DNA of 64,000 bases from an uncultured Bacteroidales bacterium (GCA_900319485.1 ONOQ01000007.1:1-64000), one strand, 5' to 3'. Counted from the first letter of the stretch, positions 51,429 to 61,301 are shown. Program-made: numbers and translations. The notes: generated by a model from the sequence alone, not told the origin.

Positions 51429-53276
51429 ATGAAGGAATTCCTCAAAATGATGAGGCAGTACGCCTCTCCGTACAAAGGATATCTGGCCGGGGCAGTTCTG
51501 CTGAACATATTATCGGCCATATTCAATATCTTTTCTTTTGCCATACTGGTTCCGCTCCTGAACATCCTGTTCAAGGTGGACAGTACCGTGTACCAGTTCA
51601 TCCCGTGGGATACTGAGATGAACTTCAAGGACAAACTGGTGAACAATTTCTACTTCTATGTAACGGACTTTTCCACCGCTCACGGCCTTATGAACACGCT
51701 CCTGCTCCTTGGCGGGGCAATGATACTGTTCACTCTCCTCAAAACATCCTGCTACTTTGGCTCAAATGCCGTTATGGTGCCAATTTCCACCGGCATAGTG
51801 AGGGATATCAGGAGCCGCGTGTATCACAAGATTCTCGCTCTTCCCATCGGCTTTTTCACAGAGGAGAGAAAGGGAGACATCATAGCCCGCATCACCGGAG
51901 ACGTGGCCGAGGTCGAGAACTCCATCACGGCTTCCATTGCAATCCTTATAAAGGACCCTATCCTTATACTGCTGTACTTTGGGTTCCTCACTTTCATGAG
52001 CCCGGACATGATGCTTATCACAGTGGTCTTTGCGCCGGTTTTCGTGTGGATAATGGGAGTGATAGGAAAGCAACTCAAGAGGGGGTCCATAGAGGCTCAG
52101 AGTCTTTGGAGCGACACTATGTCCCAGGTGGACGAAACCCTTGGAGGCCTTCGCGTCATCAAGGCTTTCAACGCAGAGAAGAAGATGGCCGCCCGCTTCA
52201 AGGACACTACGGACCGAATGCGTAACAAATATACCCGCGTTGGTGTGCGGCAGGCAAGTGCCCATCCCGTGAGCGAATTCCTGGGCACAACCCTCCTGAT
52301 GGCTGTCCTGTGCATAGGCGGTGCAATGATCATCCGAGGGACTGGACTCTTTGGCGGCAGTTTTATGGATGCCCCGCAGTTCATCCTCTTCCTGGTGATA
52401 CTCTATTCAGTGATTGAACCCATCAAGGAACTTTCCACCGCCACCTACCGCATTCCCAAGGGCCTGGCATCAATGGAGAGGATTAACAAGATCCTGGAAT
52501 ACGACAATCCCATTACGGACCCCGCCAATCCTCTGGAACTCAACGCCTTTACGGATGCCATCCGCTTTGAGAACGTGCACTTCGGCTATGACCCCTCCAA
52601 GGAGATTCTCCGCGGAGTGGACCTTGAGATCCCGCGCGGCAAGATGATAGCAATTGTTGGAGAATCCGGTGCCGGAAAATCCACTCTGGTAGACCTGATA
52701 CCCCGTTTCTGGGACGTTACCGCAGGCCGGATTACAGTGGACGGAAAGGACGTCAGGGACGTTGCCGTGAAGGATCTCCGCGCACTTATGGGCAATGTGA
52801 ACCAGGAAGCCATCCTCTTCAATGACACCATTTTCAACAACATAGCATTCGGCGTGGAAGGTGCCACTTTGGAGCAGGTGGTGGCTGCGGCAAAGATTGC
52901 CAACGCCCACGACTTCATTATGGAGAAGCCGGAGGGTTATGAGACCAACATCGGAGACCGCGGATCCAAACTTTCCGGCGGCCAGCGCCAGAGGCTTTCC
53001 ATTGCCCGCGCCATACTCAAGAACCCTCCCATCCTCATTCTGGACGAGGCCACGGCATCCCTTGACACGGAGTCTGAGCGCCTTGTACAGGACGCCCTGG
53101 ACCGCCTTATGAGTACCCGCACCACAATTGCCATTGCCCACAGGCTCTCCACCATCAAGAATGCCGATGAAATTGTAGTGATGCAGGACGGTAAGATTGT
53201 GGAACGCGGCCGCCACGACGAACTCATTGCCCTCAACGGATATTACAGGAAACTTAACGATATGCAAGCCCTATGA
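51429..53276 (+). CDS. ABC exporter, fused membrane and ATPase domains (MsbA-like)
   Basis: 615 residues. The N-terminal half has about six membrane helices; the C-terminal nucleotide-binding domain has Walker A VGESGAGKSTL near residue 415, signature KLSGGQRQRLSIARA near 515 and Walker B ILILDEATASLD near 538, then the H-loop IAHRLSTI. The layout is that of MsbA-type lipid or drug exporters acting as homodimers. The substrate is unknown; lipid A-core export is a reasonable guess for a single-copy Bacteroidota homologue. Its stop overlaps the next ATG (ATGA). Confidence 0.9.
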   Translation: MKEFLKMMRQYASPYKGYLAGAVLLNILSAIFNIFSFAILVPLLNILFKVDSTVYQFIPWDTEMNFKDKLVNNFYFYVTDFSTAHGLMNTLLLLGGAMILFTLLKTSCYFGSNAVMVPISTGIVRDIRSRVYHKILALPIGFFTEERKGDIIARITGDVAEVENSITASIAILIKDPILILLYFGFLTFMSPDMMLITVVFAPVFVWIMGVIGKQLKRGSIEAQSLWSDTMSQVDETLGGLRVIKAFNAEKKMAARFKDTTDRMRNKYTRVGVRQASAHPVSEFLGTTLLMAVLCIGGAMIIRGTGLFGGSFMDAPQFILFLVILYSVIEPIKELSTATYRIPKGLASMERINKILEYDNPITDPANPLELNAFTDAIRFENVHFGYDPSKEILRGVDLEIPRGKMIAIVGESGAGKSTLVDLIPRFWDVTAGRITVDGKDVRDVAVKDLRALMGNVNQEAILFNDTIFNNIAFGVEGATLEQVVAAAKIANAHDFIMEKPEGYETNIGDRGSKLSGGQRQRLSIARAILKNPPILILDEATASLDTESERLVQDALDRLMSTRTTIAIAHRLSTIKNADEIVVMQDGKIVERGRHDELIALNGYYRKLNDMQAL

Positions 53277-53902
53277 AAACCATTAAAGTACCCCTTGTAA
53301 ACTTTGACACCCTTGACCTTGACAGCGTTATGGAACTTCAGGCCGCCCGTTTTGACGTGAATACGGTCAACTGGCCTTCAGAATTCCCCTATGCTCCTGT
53401 ATGCGCAGGACGCATTGCCCGCACGGAGGGCTCCCTGGTGGTGGATTTCCGCGTTAGCGGCCTTGACCTGAGGGCAGAGAATAAGGAGGACAACGGTTCC
53501 CAGTGGGAAGACAGTTGCGTGGAGTTCTTCGTAGAGGATCCCGACGGCTCCGTTTACTACAACTTTGAGATCAACGCCCTTGGAAAGGTGCTTGCCTGCG
53601 CAGGCCCGGACCGCAGTCACCGTACTCCCCGCCCGGAAGACGAGATGAAGGCAATCGCCCGCTTCGCTTCCGTAAGTAAGGTGGACACGGAGAAGGAAGG
53701 CCTCCAGAACTGGAGGGTCTGCATCATCATCCCGTTTGAATTAATCGGCATTGATCCTGAGAACCTTCCTAAGAAAATCCGCGCAAATTTCTACAAGTGC
53801 GGAGACAAAACCGCCCATCCTCACTATGTAAGTTGGGCTCCCATCAATACCCCCCAGCCGGATTTCCACAGGCCGGAATTCTTTGGTGAACTTCGTTTTT
53901 AA
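53273..53902 (+). CDS. CBM9-like (DOMON-type) protein
   Basis: 209 residues with no signal peptide. The core QWEDSCVEFFVEDPDGSVYYNFEINALG near residue 80-107 is typical of the CBM9-like family found in carbohydrate-active Bacteroidota proteins. Usually such modules are exported and attached to enzymes; here it stands alone and is apparently cytosolic, so its role is unclear. It is coupled to the ABC exporter (4-bp overlap) and to the VanZ-like gene (TAATG). Confidence 0.75.
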   Translation: MKTIKVPLVNFDTLDLDSVMELQAARFDVNTVNWPSEFPYAPVCAGRIARTEGSLVVDFRVSGLDLRAENKEDNGSQWEDSCVEFFVEDPDGSVYYNFEINALGKVLACAGPDRSHRTPRPEDEMKAIARFASVSKVDTEKEGLQNWRVCIIIPFELIGIDPENLPKKIRANFYKCGDKTAHPHYVSWAPINTPQPDFHRPEFFGELRF

Positions 53903-54312
53903 TGAGCCGCGGCAATAAGATAGCGTTCCAGATTATCTTCTGGCTGTATGTGGCAGGGGTTCTTTTCCTCTGCTTCGGCCATTTTGACAATACTCCGTCC
54001 ATTCCCACATCTTTCCTTGGCATCCCAACGGACAAGATTGCCCATTTCACAATGTTCTTCCCGTTCCCCATTCTGGCCTTCTTTGCGTTTGACAAGTTCA
54101 CGGAAACGGTTAAAAGCACACTGCTTTTTGTGGGCATAACGTTCATTGTGGGATTGCTCCTGGCCTTTGCCACCGAATGGGGGCAGGCCCACCTAACGGA
54201 ATACCGCAGCGGAGATCCTCTTGACCTTACGGCCGATACAATAGCCCTGCTTATCAGTTCCGTGGTTGTGGCTGTGGTGGATATCAGCAAGCAGAAGAAA
54301 AAGCCCGTTTAA
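53902..54312 (+). CDS. VanZ-like membrane protein
   Basis: 136 residues with about four membrane helices. DKIAHFTMFFPF near residue 45 and the TEWGQAHLTEYRSGDPLDLTAD region near 91 match the VanZ-like family. The family is linked to glycopeptide tolerance in some Gram-positives, but its function in Gram-negatives is unknown. It is the last gene of the ABC-CBM9-VanZ run and ends 9 bp from the convergent argS stop. Confidence 0.82.
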   Translation: MSRGNKIAFQIIFWLYVAGVLFLCFGHFDNTPSIPTSFLGIPTDKIAHFTMFFPFPILAFFAFDKFTETVKSTLLFVGITFIVGLLLAFATEWGQAHLTEYRSGDPLDLTADTIALLISSVVVAVVDISKQKKKPV

Positions 54313-54321
54313 ACAGCCGCT

Positions 54322-56052
54322 TTACATCCTTTCCGGAAGTTCAATTCCCAGGAGGCCCATGGCGCTGCGAAGCGTGCGGGCCATAACGGAGATGAGTTCC
54401 AGGCGGTACTTCAGGACGGCCTGGTTCTCTTCCTTGAGGATGGGGGTGTCGTGGTAGTACTGGTTGAACTCCTTGGCCAGTTCATACGCGTAGTTGGCAA
54501 TGACGGCGGGGCTGAGGGCTGCGCCGGCCTCCCCTACCTTCACGGGATAGAGGTCCAGAAGTTTCACAAGACGCACTTCCTTGGCCGATGGCTGGGCATC
54601 GGCGGCAATATCTGAAGGGCCGAAGGCAACGGTTGCCTTACGGAGAATACTGCAGATACGTGCGTGGGTGTACTGGATGAAGGGACCGGTGTTGCCGTTG
54701 AAGTCTATGCTTTCCTTGGGATTGAAGAGCATCGTCTTCTTGGGATCCACCTTGATTATGAAGTACTTGAGGGCGCCAAGGCCTATCATATGATAGAGCC
54801 TGTCCTTTTCCTCGGGGGAGATATCGGCCAGTTTGCCGCTTTCCTCGGAGGTTTTCTTTGCCTCAAGGTACATACTTTCAATAAGGTCGTCGGCATCCAC
54901 AACCGTGCCCTCGCGGGATTTCATCTTGCCTTCCGGGAGTTCAACCATGCCGTAACTCAGATGATAGATTTGGTCGGCCCAGTCAAAGCCCAGTTTCTTG
55001 AGGATGAGTTTCAGAACCTGGAAGTGGTAGTCCTGCTCGTTGCCCACCACATAAACGTGGGAATCCAGTTTGAAATTCTGGAAGCGGCGCTCGGCGGTGC
55101 CAAGGTCCTGGGTGATGTACACGGATGTGCCGTCCCCGCGGAGAACCAGTTTACGGTCAAGGCCGTCGGCGGTGAGGTCACACCATACGCTGCCGTCAGG
55201 GTCAGTAGTGAAGACACCCATCTTCAGGCCCTTCTGGACCAGTTCCTTGCCAAGGAGGTAGGTCTCGCTCTCGTGGTCCACCTGGTCGAAGGTGATGCCA
55301 AGGGCCGCGTAGGTTTCGTCGAAGCCGGCATACACCCAGCCGTTCATCATTGCCCAGAGTTCACGTACGTGAGGGTCTCCCTTTTCCCAGTCCACCAGCA
55401 TCTTATGGACATCATCTATTACCTCCGGATGCTCCTTTTCCATCTTTGCATAGGCCACGTAGCAGTCTCCTACAAGGTGGTCTCCCTTCTTGCCGGTGCT
55501 CTCGGGGGTGGCGCCGTTAAAGCACTTCTCCCAGGCGTACATACTCTTGCAGATGTGCACGCCGCGGTCATTCACTATTGTGCTTTTCACAACGTCGTTG
55601 CCGCAGGCCTTCAGGATGCGTGAAACACTGTCTCCAAGGAGGTTGTTGCGGATATGGCCAAGGTGGAGGGGCTTGTTGGTGTTGGGAGAAGAGAATTCCA
55701 CCATGATGCGGCGGCCGGTGGAGGGCAGTTGCCCAAAGTCAGGAGCCTCCGCGATTGCCTTCAGGGACTCGTTCCAGTAAACCGGAGAGAATGAAAGGTT
55801 AAGGAAGCCTTTCACGGAATTGAAGGCCGATATTTCCGGCACATTGGAAACCAGCCACTCCCCTATTGCGTTTCCGGTGACATCCGGCGCCTGGCGGGTT
55901 ATCTTAAGGAGAGGGAAAGTGACAAGGGTGTAGTCTCCCTCAAACTCCTTGCGGGTAACAGAAACCTGAAGTGACGTTTCCGCCACTTCAGTTGAATAGA
56001 TTGCCTTGATAGCCTGCGCGGCCTTATTCTGAATAAAAGATTCCGGGGTCAT
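54322..56052 (-). CDS. argS: Arginyl-tRNA synthetase
   Basis: 576 residues, class I synthetase. The HIGH equivalent reads HLGH within [16 protein letters not shown] near residue 125, the KMSK equivalent is GKMKSREGT near 380, and the C-terminal anticodon-binding domain (DALR type) ends [16 protein letters not shown]. Role: charges tRNA-Arg. It overlaps rpoD by 4 bp. Confidence 0.97.
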   Translation of the reverse strand: MTPESFIQNKAAQAIKAIYSTEVAETSLQVSVTRKEFEGDYTLVTFPLLKITRQAPDVTGNAIGEWLVSNVPEISAFNSVKGFLNLSFSPVYWNESLKAIAEAPDFGQLPSTGRRIMVEFSSPNTNKPLHLGHIRNNLLGDSVSRILKACGNDVVKSTIVNDRGVHICKSMYAWEKCFNGATPESTGKKGDHLVGDCYVAYAKMEKEHPEVIDDVHKMLVDWEKGDPHVRELWAMMNGWVYAGFDETYAALGITFDQVDHESETYLLGKELVQKGLKMGVFTTDPDGSVWCDLTADGLDRKLVLRGDGTSVYITQDLGTAERRFQNFKLDSHVYVVGNEQDYHFQVLKLILKKLGFDWADQIYHLSYGMVELPEGKMKSREGTVVDADDLIESMYLEAKKTSEESGKLADISPEEKDRLYHMIGLGALKYFIIKVDPKKTMLFNPKESIDFNGNTGPFIQYTHARICSILRKATVAFGPSDIAADAQPSAKEVRLVKLLDLYPVKVGEAGAALSPAVIANYAYELAKEFNQYYHDTPILKEENQAVLKYRLELISVMARTLRSAMGLLGIELPERM

Positions 56053-56909
56053 CCAAGATAGCTCTTAAGAAGTTTACTGCGGGACGGGCTCTTTAGACGG
56101 CGGATAGCCTTCTCCTTGATCTGACGTACGCGCTCACGTGTGAGGCCGAAGCGCTCTCCGATCTCTTCAAGAGTCATTTCCTGGCAGCCGATGCCGAAGA
56201 AACTCTTGATAATCTCCCTCTCACGGTCAGTGAGGGTGGAAAGGGCGCGCTCGATCTCCGTGTTGAGGCTCTCGTTCACAAGGGTTTTGTCGGCCGACGG
56301 GGAATCGTCGTTGGGGAGAACGTCCAGAAGGGAATTGTCCTCTCCTTCCACAAACGGGGCGTCTACGCTGACATGGCGGCTGCCTACGCGGAGGGTATCG
56401 GAGATCTTGTCCTTGGGGATGTCTATCATCTCTGCGAGTTCCTCGTTGGAAGGCTGGCGCTCATACTCCTGCTCAAACTTACCAAGGGCCTTGTTGATCT
56501 TGTTCAGGGAACCAACCTGGTTAAGAGGGAGACGGACTATACGGCTTTGCTCGGCCAGCGCCTGGAGGATGCTCTGACGGATCCACCACACTGCGTAGGA
56601 GATGAACTTGAAGCCGCGGGTTTCGTCGAACTTCTCTGCGGCCTTTATAAGACCAAGGTTTCCCTCGTTGATAAGGTCCGGCAGGCTCAGGCCCTGGTTC
56701 TGGTACTGTTTTGCAACGGATACCACAAAACGCAGGTTTGCCCTTGTGAGTTTTTCCAGTGCCTCCTGGTCTCCTTTACGGATACGCTGTGCCAGTTCCA
56801 CTTCCTCGTCCGGAGTAACCAGTTCTTCACGGCCGATCTCCTGCAGGTACTTGTCCAGTGACGCGCTCTCGCGGTTGGTGATGGACTTTGTAATTTTTAA
56901 TTGCCTCAT
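56049..56909 (-). CDS. rpoD: RNA polymerase primary sigma factor
   Basis: 286 residues with regions 1.2, 2 ([29 protein letters not shown]), 3 and 4 ([21 protein letters not shown]), and no region 1.1, which is the standard Bacteroidota primary sigma. The N-terminus [15 protein letters not shown] is typical for the phylum. This sigma recognises the TTTG/TAnnTTTG promoters seen throughout the window. It lies 15 bp after the degQ stop and overlaps argS, so it may be co-transcribed with an envelope protease. Confidence 0.97.
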   Translation of the reverse strand: MRQLKITKSITNRESASLDKYLQEIGREELVTPDEEVELAQRIRKGDQEALEKLTRANLRFVVSVAKQYQNQGLSLPDLINEGNLGLIKAAEKFDETRGFKFISYAVWWIRQSILQALAEQSRIVRLPLNQVGSLNKINKALGKFEQEYERQPSNEELAEMIDIPKDKISDTLRVGSRHVSVDAPFVEGEDNSLLDVLPNDDSPSADKTLVNESLNTEIERALSTLTDREREIIKSFFGIGCQEMTLEEIGERFGLTRERVRQIKEKAIRRLKSPSRSKLLKSYLG

Positions 56910-56924
56910 GTGTGCTAAAAATTT

Positions 56925-58346
56925 CTACTTGCCAAACGCCAGGTAGAAAGTCTTGCCGTTAGGGTCTATACCTTCAATATATACCGCGCGGGCGCCTTTC
57001 TTGGCCTTGGCCACAACATCCTGAGGTTTTGCAACGGCATCTCCGTTCACAAAGAGGATGATTCCACCTTCCTTGGCTCCGGCATCGGCCATCTTGCCCT
57101 GACCTACGGAAACTATCTCAACGCCCTTCTGGGCTGCCCTGAGCCTTGCTCCGTAGAAAGCAACGGTTCCTTCCGCGTCCACCTCACCGTTTTCGGTTGA
57201 AGCGGCCTGGAAAACCACAGTTGTGCGGGCCTCTTTTCCGTCTCTGAAATAGACAATATCGGCCTGGTCTCCGGGGTGGTATCCACTCACCTTTGCCTGT
57301 ACGGATGAAGCGTCTGTAATCTTCTCACCGTCAATGGCTACGATTACGTCGTTTTTCTTAAGACCGGCCTTTTCCGCGGCGCTGCCTTTCAAAACCTCGT
57401 TAATATATACGCCCGAAACGGAGGAAAGTTTCATTTCGTCGGCAATTTTCTTGTCAACTGAGCCCATCGTAATGCCAAGCATCGCGCGCTTTACGGAGCC
57501 GTAGTCTATGAGGTCACCGGCCACCCTTTTCACAATGTTCACGGGAACGGCGAAGGAATAGCCGCTGTAGGCGCCTGTCTGGGACACGATTGCGGTGTTG
57601 ATGCCCACCAGTTCACCCTTCTTGTTCACAAGGGCGCCGCCGGAGTTGCCGGGATTAACGGCAGCGTCGGTCTGGATGAAGGATTCAATCTTGAACTCGC
57701 CTGAATTGTCGGGCATTGAGCGTCCTTTGGCCGATACAATCCCGGCTGTGATGGTGCTTCGGAGTTGTACGCCAAGGGGCGAGCCGATTGCAAGTACCCA
57801 TTCTCCAAGACGGAGTTTGTCGGAGTCACCAAGCGGGATTGTGGGAAGGTTGGCGCCGTCGATCTTTATGATTGCAACGTCAGTGACGGGGTCTGTACCC
57901 ACAACGGTTGCGTCGTACTGGGAGTTGTCGTTAAGGGTGACTGAAATCTTGGTGGCGCCGGAAACAACGTGGTTGTTGGTTACAATATAGCCGTCCGGGC
58001 GGATGATAACGCCGCTGCCGCTACCCTTCTGCTCACGGTACTGGGGCTGGGAGAACTCATCTCCGAAGAAGAAGCGGAAGAAGGGGTCTATGTTCTGGTA
58101 TTGCTGGCGGCCCTGAACGGTTACTTCCACGTACACCACGGCCTCAACGGCGGTTTCTGCGGCATAGGTGAAATCAGGGTAATCGCTGTCTGCCAAATTG
58201 ACAGTGCGGTATTCCACTGCATTCCCTTGCGAATCTTTTACAACTGTGGCCTGAGCGGCCTGCGGTCCGGTTACTTTCACTACGCCATAGGCGGTAAGAC
58301 CGCCTGCCAGTACTGAAAGCAGTACAGTCAAGAATCCTTTTTTCAT
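56925..58346 (-). CDS. Do/DegQ-family periplasmic serine endoprotease
   Basis: 473 residues. An N-terminal hydrophobic signal/anchor (~5-25) precedes a trypsin-like domain with the His in TNNHVVSGA near residue 125, Asp in VTDVAIIKIDG near 155 and Ser in NPGNSGGALVN near 235. A first PDZ domain (~290-380) is clear and the second is diverged. Role: quality-control protease/chaperone of the envelope. No exact TAnnTTTG box was found in the 58-bp upstream gap, which holds a short GGAG/CTCC hairpin. Confidence 0.92.
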   Translation of the reverse strand: MKKGFLTVLLSVLAGGLTAYGVVKVTGPQAAQATVVKDSQGNAVEYRTVNLADSDYPDFTYAAETAVEAVVYVEVTVQGRQQYQNIDPFFRFFFGDEFSQPQYREQKGSGSGVIIRPDGYIVTNNHVVSGATKISVTLNDNSQYDATVVGTDPVTDVAIIKIDGANLPTIPLGDSDKLRLGEWVLAIGSPLGVQLRSTITAGIVSAKGRSMPDNSGEFKIESFIQTDAAVNPGNSGGALVNKKGELVGINTAIVSQTGAYSGYSFAVPVNIVKRVAGDLIDYGSVKRAMLGITMGSVDKKIADEMKLSSVSGVYINEVLKGSAAEKAGLKKNDVIVAIDGEKITDASSVQAKVSGYHPGDQADIVYFRDGKEARTTVVFQAASTENGEVDAEGTVAFYGARLRAAQKGVEIVSVGQGKMADAGAKEGGIILFVNGDAVAKPQDVVAKAKKGARAVYIEGIDPNGKTFYLAFGK

Positions 58347-58404
58347 AGTATTTCTTTTTTAAACATTTTCCGCGCGGAGATTGCTCAAACTCCGTGCCGA
58401 ACTT

Positions 58405-59370
58405 TTAGAAAAGTTTGCCTGTATTGAACTTTGAAGCAAGCCCCTGAAGTTCATCAGAGGTGGCGGGGCGGTTAAGGGCCTCCTTGCGCTCTTTCTGGAA
58501 GCGGGCCTTTAGAAGCGCGAACTGGCGCTTAGTGTCAAGGGTGAAGTCTCCGCCCTCGATCCAGGCGAAGTAGGAAGGCTCCGTATTCCACACGTCACGT
58601 GCGGTACGGCCCTTATGCTTTCCAAAACTGATGACGGGTTCACCGTCCTCTCCTTCTATCAATCGGCCTGCAAAATCAACGGTCTTGGAGCGGGCCCCAA
58701 TCTTTGCAAGGGCGTCAACGTCATTCTTAAGGACCTCCGGCTGGTACTCCGTAGGCTCCTGGTAACGGTCCAGCTGACCCTTGAGGACCTCATAGGTTGC
58801 AAGGGTATCGGCCTCTGCGGTATGGGCGTTCTCAAAGTCCTTGCCGCCGCAGTAGAAGCGGTAGGCGGCCCTTAGGTTACGGGGCTCGAAGTGATGGTAT
58901 ATGTTCTGGACGTCCACCATCTTGCAGGAATGAAGGTCCAGTTTCTCTATGAGAGAGAGCATTTCCTGGGCCTTGGGGGCCGATTTTTCATCCTTGAGAC
59001 GGGTAAGACAGTACTCACGTACCCTCTCAATTTCCTCGGCAAGAAGAGGAAGGTCGAACTTGGCGGAATTATATCCTGCAAGGTCACTTCCCTCCAGCCA
59101 CTCAGCCACCTCCGGCAGAACCTCTATGAACTTGGGGCAGTCCACAAGGTCCTCGTCCTTCACGCCGTTCACCTCCGACGCCTGCGGATTGATATGGATT
59201 ACGCAGCGGTTAACATAGTCCCAGGGCTTGATCTTCCAGGTTTTAACCCTTGTCTCCCCGCCCGGGAACGCCTTTACAAAACTGAGTTCAATAATGCCGT
59301 CAGTGGCAATATTAAGCCCGGTGCTCTCTATATCAAAAAAGAGCAACGGGCGCTGTAGATTGAGTTCCAT
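58405..59370 (-). CDS. DnaQ-like 3'-5' exonuclease
   Basis: 321 residues. DEDD-type motifs: FDIESTGLN near residue 12 (Asp, Glu), GYNSAKFDLPLL near 98 (Asp) and NAHTAEADTLATYEV near 182 (His, Asp). The C-terminal section VISFGKHKGRTARDV resembles the small domain often attached to exonuclease X-like proteins. Role: proofreading-type or DNA-repair exonuclease. It lies 7 bp after dnaN on the same strand, a replication-linked context. Confidence 0.85.
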   Translation of the reverse strand: MELNLQRPLLFFDIESTGLNIATDGIIELSFVKAFPGGETRVKTWKIKPWDYVNRCVIHINPQASEVNGVKDEDLVDCPKFIEVLPEVAEWLEGSDLAGYNSAKFDLPLLAEEIERVREYCLTRLKDEKSAPKAQEMLSLIEKLDLHSCKMVDVQNIYHHFEPRNLRAAYRFYCGGKDFENAHTAEADTLATYEVLKGQLDRYQEPTEYQPEVLKNDVDALAKIGARSKTVDFAGRLIEGEDGEPVISFGKHKGRTARDVWNTEPSYFAWIEGGDFTLDTKRQFALLKARFQKERKEALNRPATSDELQGLASKFNTGKLF

Positions 59371-59377
59371 AGGATTC

Positions 59378-60499
59378 CTATTGGATCATAATTGGCATTA
59401 AGATGCCGCAGACTTTCTCTGTCTCTGCCTCTTCCTCTGCGGGGAGGATAAGGGCTGCGCGGCGGGCATCGGCAAACTTCACAACCAGGGAGTTGCAGTT
59501 CATGTTGGCAAGGATTTCCGTTAGGAAAGTGCTCTTGAAGCCAATTGTGAGTTCATCTCCGGAGTAGTTGCACATGATCTTCTCATATGCGGCAAGTGCA
59601 AAGCCAAGATCCTGGGCCGATACTTCCAACTGACCTTCCTTGAGGGTAAGTTTGATGTGGTTGGAGGCCTTGTTGGCGCACACTGCAACACGCTTTACGG
59701 TGTTCAGGAGAAGCTGACGGTCTATCTGAAGGACGTTGGAGTTATTGAGGGGAATCACGTCACGGTACTTGGGGTACTTGCCCACTACAAGGCGGCAGAT
59801 AAGGGTGGTTGCGCCAAAACTGAACTGGGCCGATGAGGAGTCGAATGAAATACTCACGTTCTCCACATCCTTGCCGATGATTGAGCGAAGCACGCTTGCC
59901 GGCTTCTTGTGAAGGATGAAGGATGCCTTCTCAGGGGCCTTTACGTCCTTTGTGGTGTAGCAGATAAGTTTATGGGAATCTGATGCCACAAGGGTGGTGC
60001 TGTTTACATCCATATCAAAGAAGATACCGTTCATAGCGGGACGGATTTCGTCGTCTGCGGTAGCGTAAACGGTGCTCTGGATACCTTCCACAAGGGATTC
60101 TGCGGGGAATTCCACGGTGATGGCGTCATCTCCGGTAGACTTTATCTCAGGATAATCCGCTGCCGGGAAATAAGGGAGGGCGGAGTTACCGCTGCCCCAA
60201 CTGCACTCGAATGAACTGTCAGACACAGTCTTGATGGAAAGCGGGAGGTCCGGGAGTTCCTTCAGGAGGTCTATCATATGACGTGCGGGAACGGCAATTG
60301 AGCCGTCTTCCTCCGATCCTTCCGCCTCAATGCGGGTGCGAAGCGTAAGTTCTGAATCCGATGCGGTGATTTCCAGGACGCCCTCCTTGAGGACGAACAG
60401 GAAATTCTCCAGGATGGGGAGCGGAGACTTTGACGGGATGGCCTTGGAAACGTCCATGAGGGCCTTTAGGAGATTGGTACTGGAGATAGTAAGTTTCAT
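59378..60499 (-). CDS. dnaN: DNA polymerase III sliding clamp beta
   Basis: 373 residues in three clamp domains. It has the N-terminal MKLTISSTNLLKALMDVSKAI, the segment LPILENFLF and a C-terminal ending CGILMPIMI, all typical. Role: ring that tethers DNA polymerase. No dnaA or recF is adjacent, so the usual origin-proximal cluster is not conserved here. Confidence 0.97.
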   Translation of the reverse strand: MKLTISSTNLLKALMDVSKAIPSKSPLPILENFLFVLKEGVLEITASDSELTLRTRIEAEGSEEDGSIAVPARHMIDLLKELPDLPLSIKTVSDSSFECSWGSGNSALPYFPAADYPEIKSTGDDAITVEFPAESLVEGIQSTVYATADDEIRPAMNGIFFDMDVNSTTLVASDSHKLICYTTKDVKAPEKASFILHKKPASVLRSIIGKDVENVSISFDSSSAQFSFGATTLICRLVVGKYPKYRDVIPLNNSNVLQIDRQLLLNTVKRVAVCANKASNHIKLTLKEGQLEVSAQDLGFALAAYEKIMCNYSGDELTIGFKSTFLTEILANMNCNSLVVKFADARRAALILPAEEEAETEKVCGILMPIMIQ

Positions 60500-60534
60500 A
60501 TATGGTTCTTTTTGTTTTCTTCAACTAAAGCATA

Positions 60535-60542
60535 CAAATATA
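60535..60542 (-). promoter_or_regulatory. -7 promoter element of dnaN
   Basis: TATATTTG on the minus strand, 35 bp before the ATG at 60499. Confidence 0.65.
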
Positions 60543-60570
60543 ATCATTTTTTCACTAATCTTCACTCTCC

Positions 60571-60598
60571 GTCCGGGATAAAGGCAAAAATCCCGGAC
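60571..60598 (-). terminator. Terminator hairpin downstream of the TonB-domain gene
   Basis: GTCCGGGA (60571-60578) pairs perfectly with TCCCGGAC (60591-60598). A partial copy of the same motif (TGTCCGGGAAAAAGGCTAAA) begins at 60621, so the 158-bp gap between dnaN and the TonB gene carries two related hairpin units. The rest of the gap shows the dnaN promoter only. Confidence 0.6.
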
Positions 60599-60656
60599 AG
60601 AGCATCAAAATACTGCCATCTGTCCGGGAAAAAGGCTAAAAAACCGGATGCCCGTT

Positions 60657-61250
60657 TTAGTTAAGCTTGAAGACTACGGGGAAGGTGTACTTTACGTTCA
60701 CGGGAATGCTGTTCTGGTTGCCGGGAGCCCACTTGGGTGAAGCGGACACTACACGGACGGCTTCTGCGTCAAGTACCGGATCCACGCCCTTGAGGACGGA
60801 CACATCCTTGACATCTCCTTCCTTGCTCACGGTGAACTGGAGGATTACCCTTCCGCCCACCTGACGGTCCTGAGCGTCCTGGGGATAAACGATGTTTTCA
60901 GCAACCCACTTTGAGAAATCATTTGCATCACCGCCGTTGAATGAAGGCTTTTCCTCAACTGCGGCAAAAGGAACGGCAAAATCAGGATTGCCGGCGAGTT
61001 CATCGGAGAGGGCCTCGCCTTCAACCAACTGGGCGCGGGAGAGAGCCTCAACTGCCTCAAGGGCGCTCATATTCTCTGCGGCCTCAACTTCTTCGATTGC
61101 CTTGTTTATACGTTCTGCCTTTGCTGCGGCAACTTCTTCTGCGGCGGCCTCAGCGGCGGCGGCCTCTTGGGCGGCCTTCTTTGAACCGATGTTCTTGCAG
61201 CCCACTACCACGATAGCGGCAACTGCCATAAGGAGATAAACTTTACGCAT
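60657..61250 (-). CDS. TonB C-terminal-domain lipoprotein
   Basis: 197 residues. The lipoprotein signal ends VVVGC (Cys near 18). An Ala/Glu-rich helical segment (~24-65, likely coiled coil) precedes a TonB C-terminal domain (~105-197: WVAENIVYPQDAQDRQVGGRV, FTVSKEGDVKDV, VKYTFPVVF). Ordinary TonB has an inner-membrane helix coupled to ExbBD; a lipid anchor here is unusual and suggests a structural or peptidoglycan-near role, not classical energy transduction. It is divergent from the small gene at 61324. Confidence 0.8.
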   Translation of the reverse strand: MRKVYLLMAVAAIVVVGCKNIGSKKAAQEAAAAEAAAEEVAAAKAERINKAIEEVEAAENMSALEAVEALSRAQLVEGEALSDELAGNPDFAVPFAAVEEKPSFNGGDANDFSKWVAENIVYPQDAQDRQVGGRVILQFTVSKEGDVKDVSVLKGVDPVLDAEAVRVVSASPKWAPGNQNSIPVNVKYTFPVVFKLN

Positions 61251-61275
61251 GGTTTAGAATTTGGATTTGAATACG

Positions 61276-61283
61276 CAAATATA
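61276..61283 (-). promoter_or_regulatory. -7 promoter element of the TonB-domain gene
   Basis: TATATTTG on the minus strand, 25 bp before the ATG at 61250. Confidence 0.65.
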
Positions 61284-61293
61284 AGATTTTTCC

Positions 61294-61301
61294 TAAATTT
61301 G
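61294..61301 (+). promoter_or_regulatory. -7 promoter element of the 61324 gene
   Basis: TAAATTTG on the plus strand, 22 bp before the ATG at 61324; back-to-back with the TonB-gene promoter. Confidence 0.65.
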
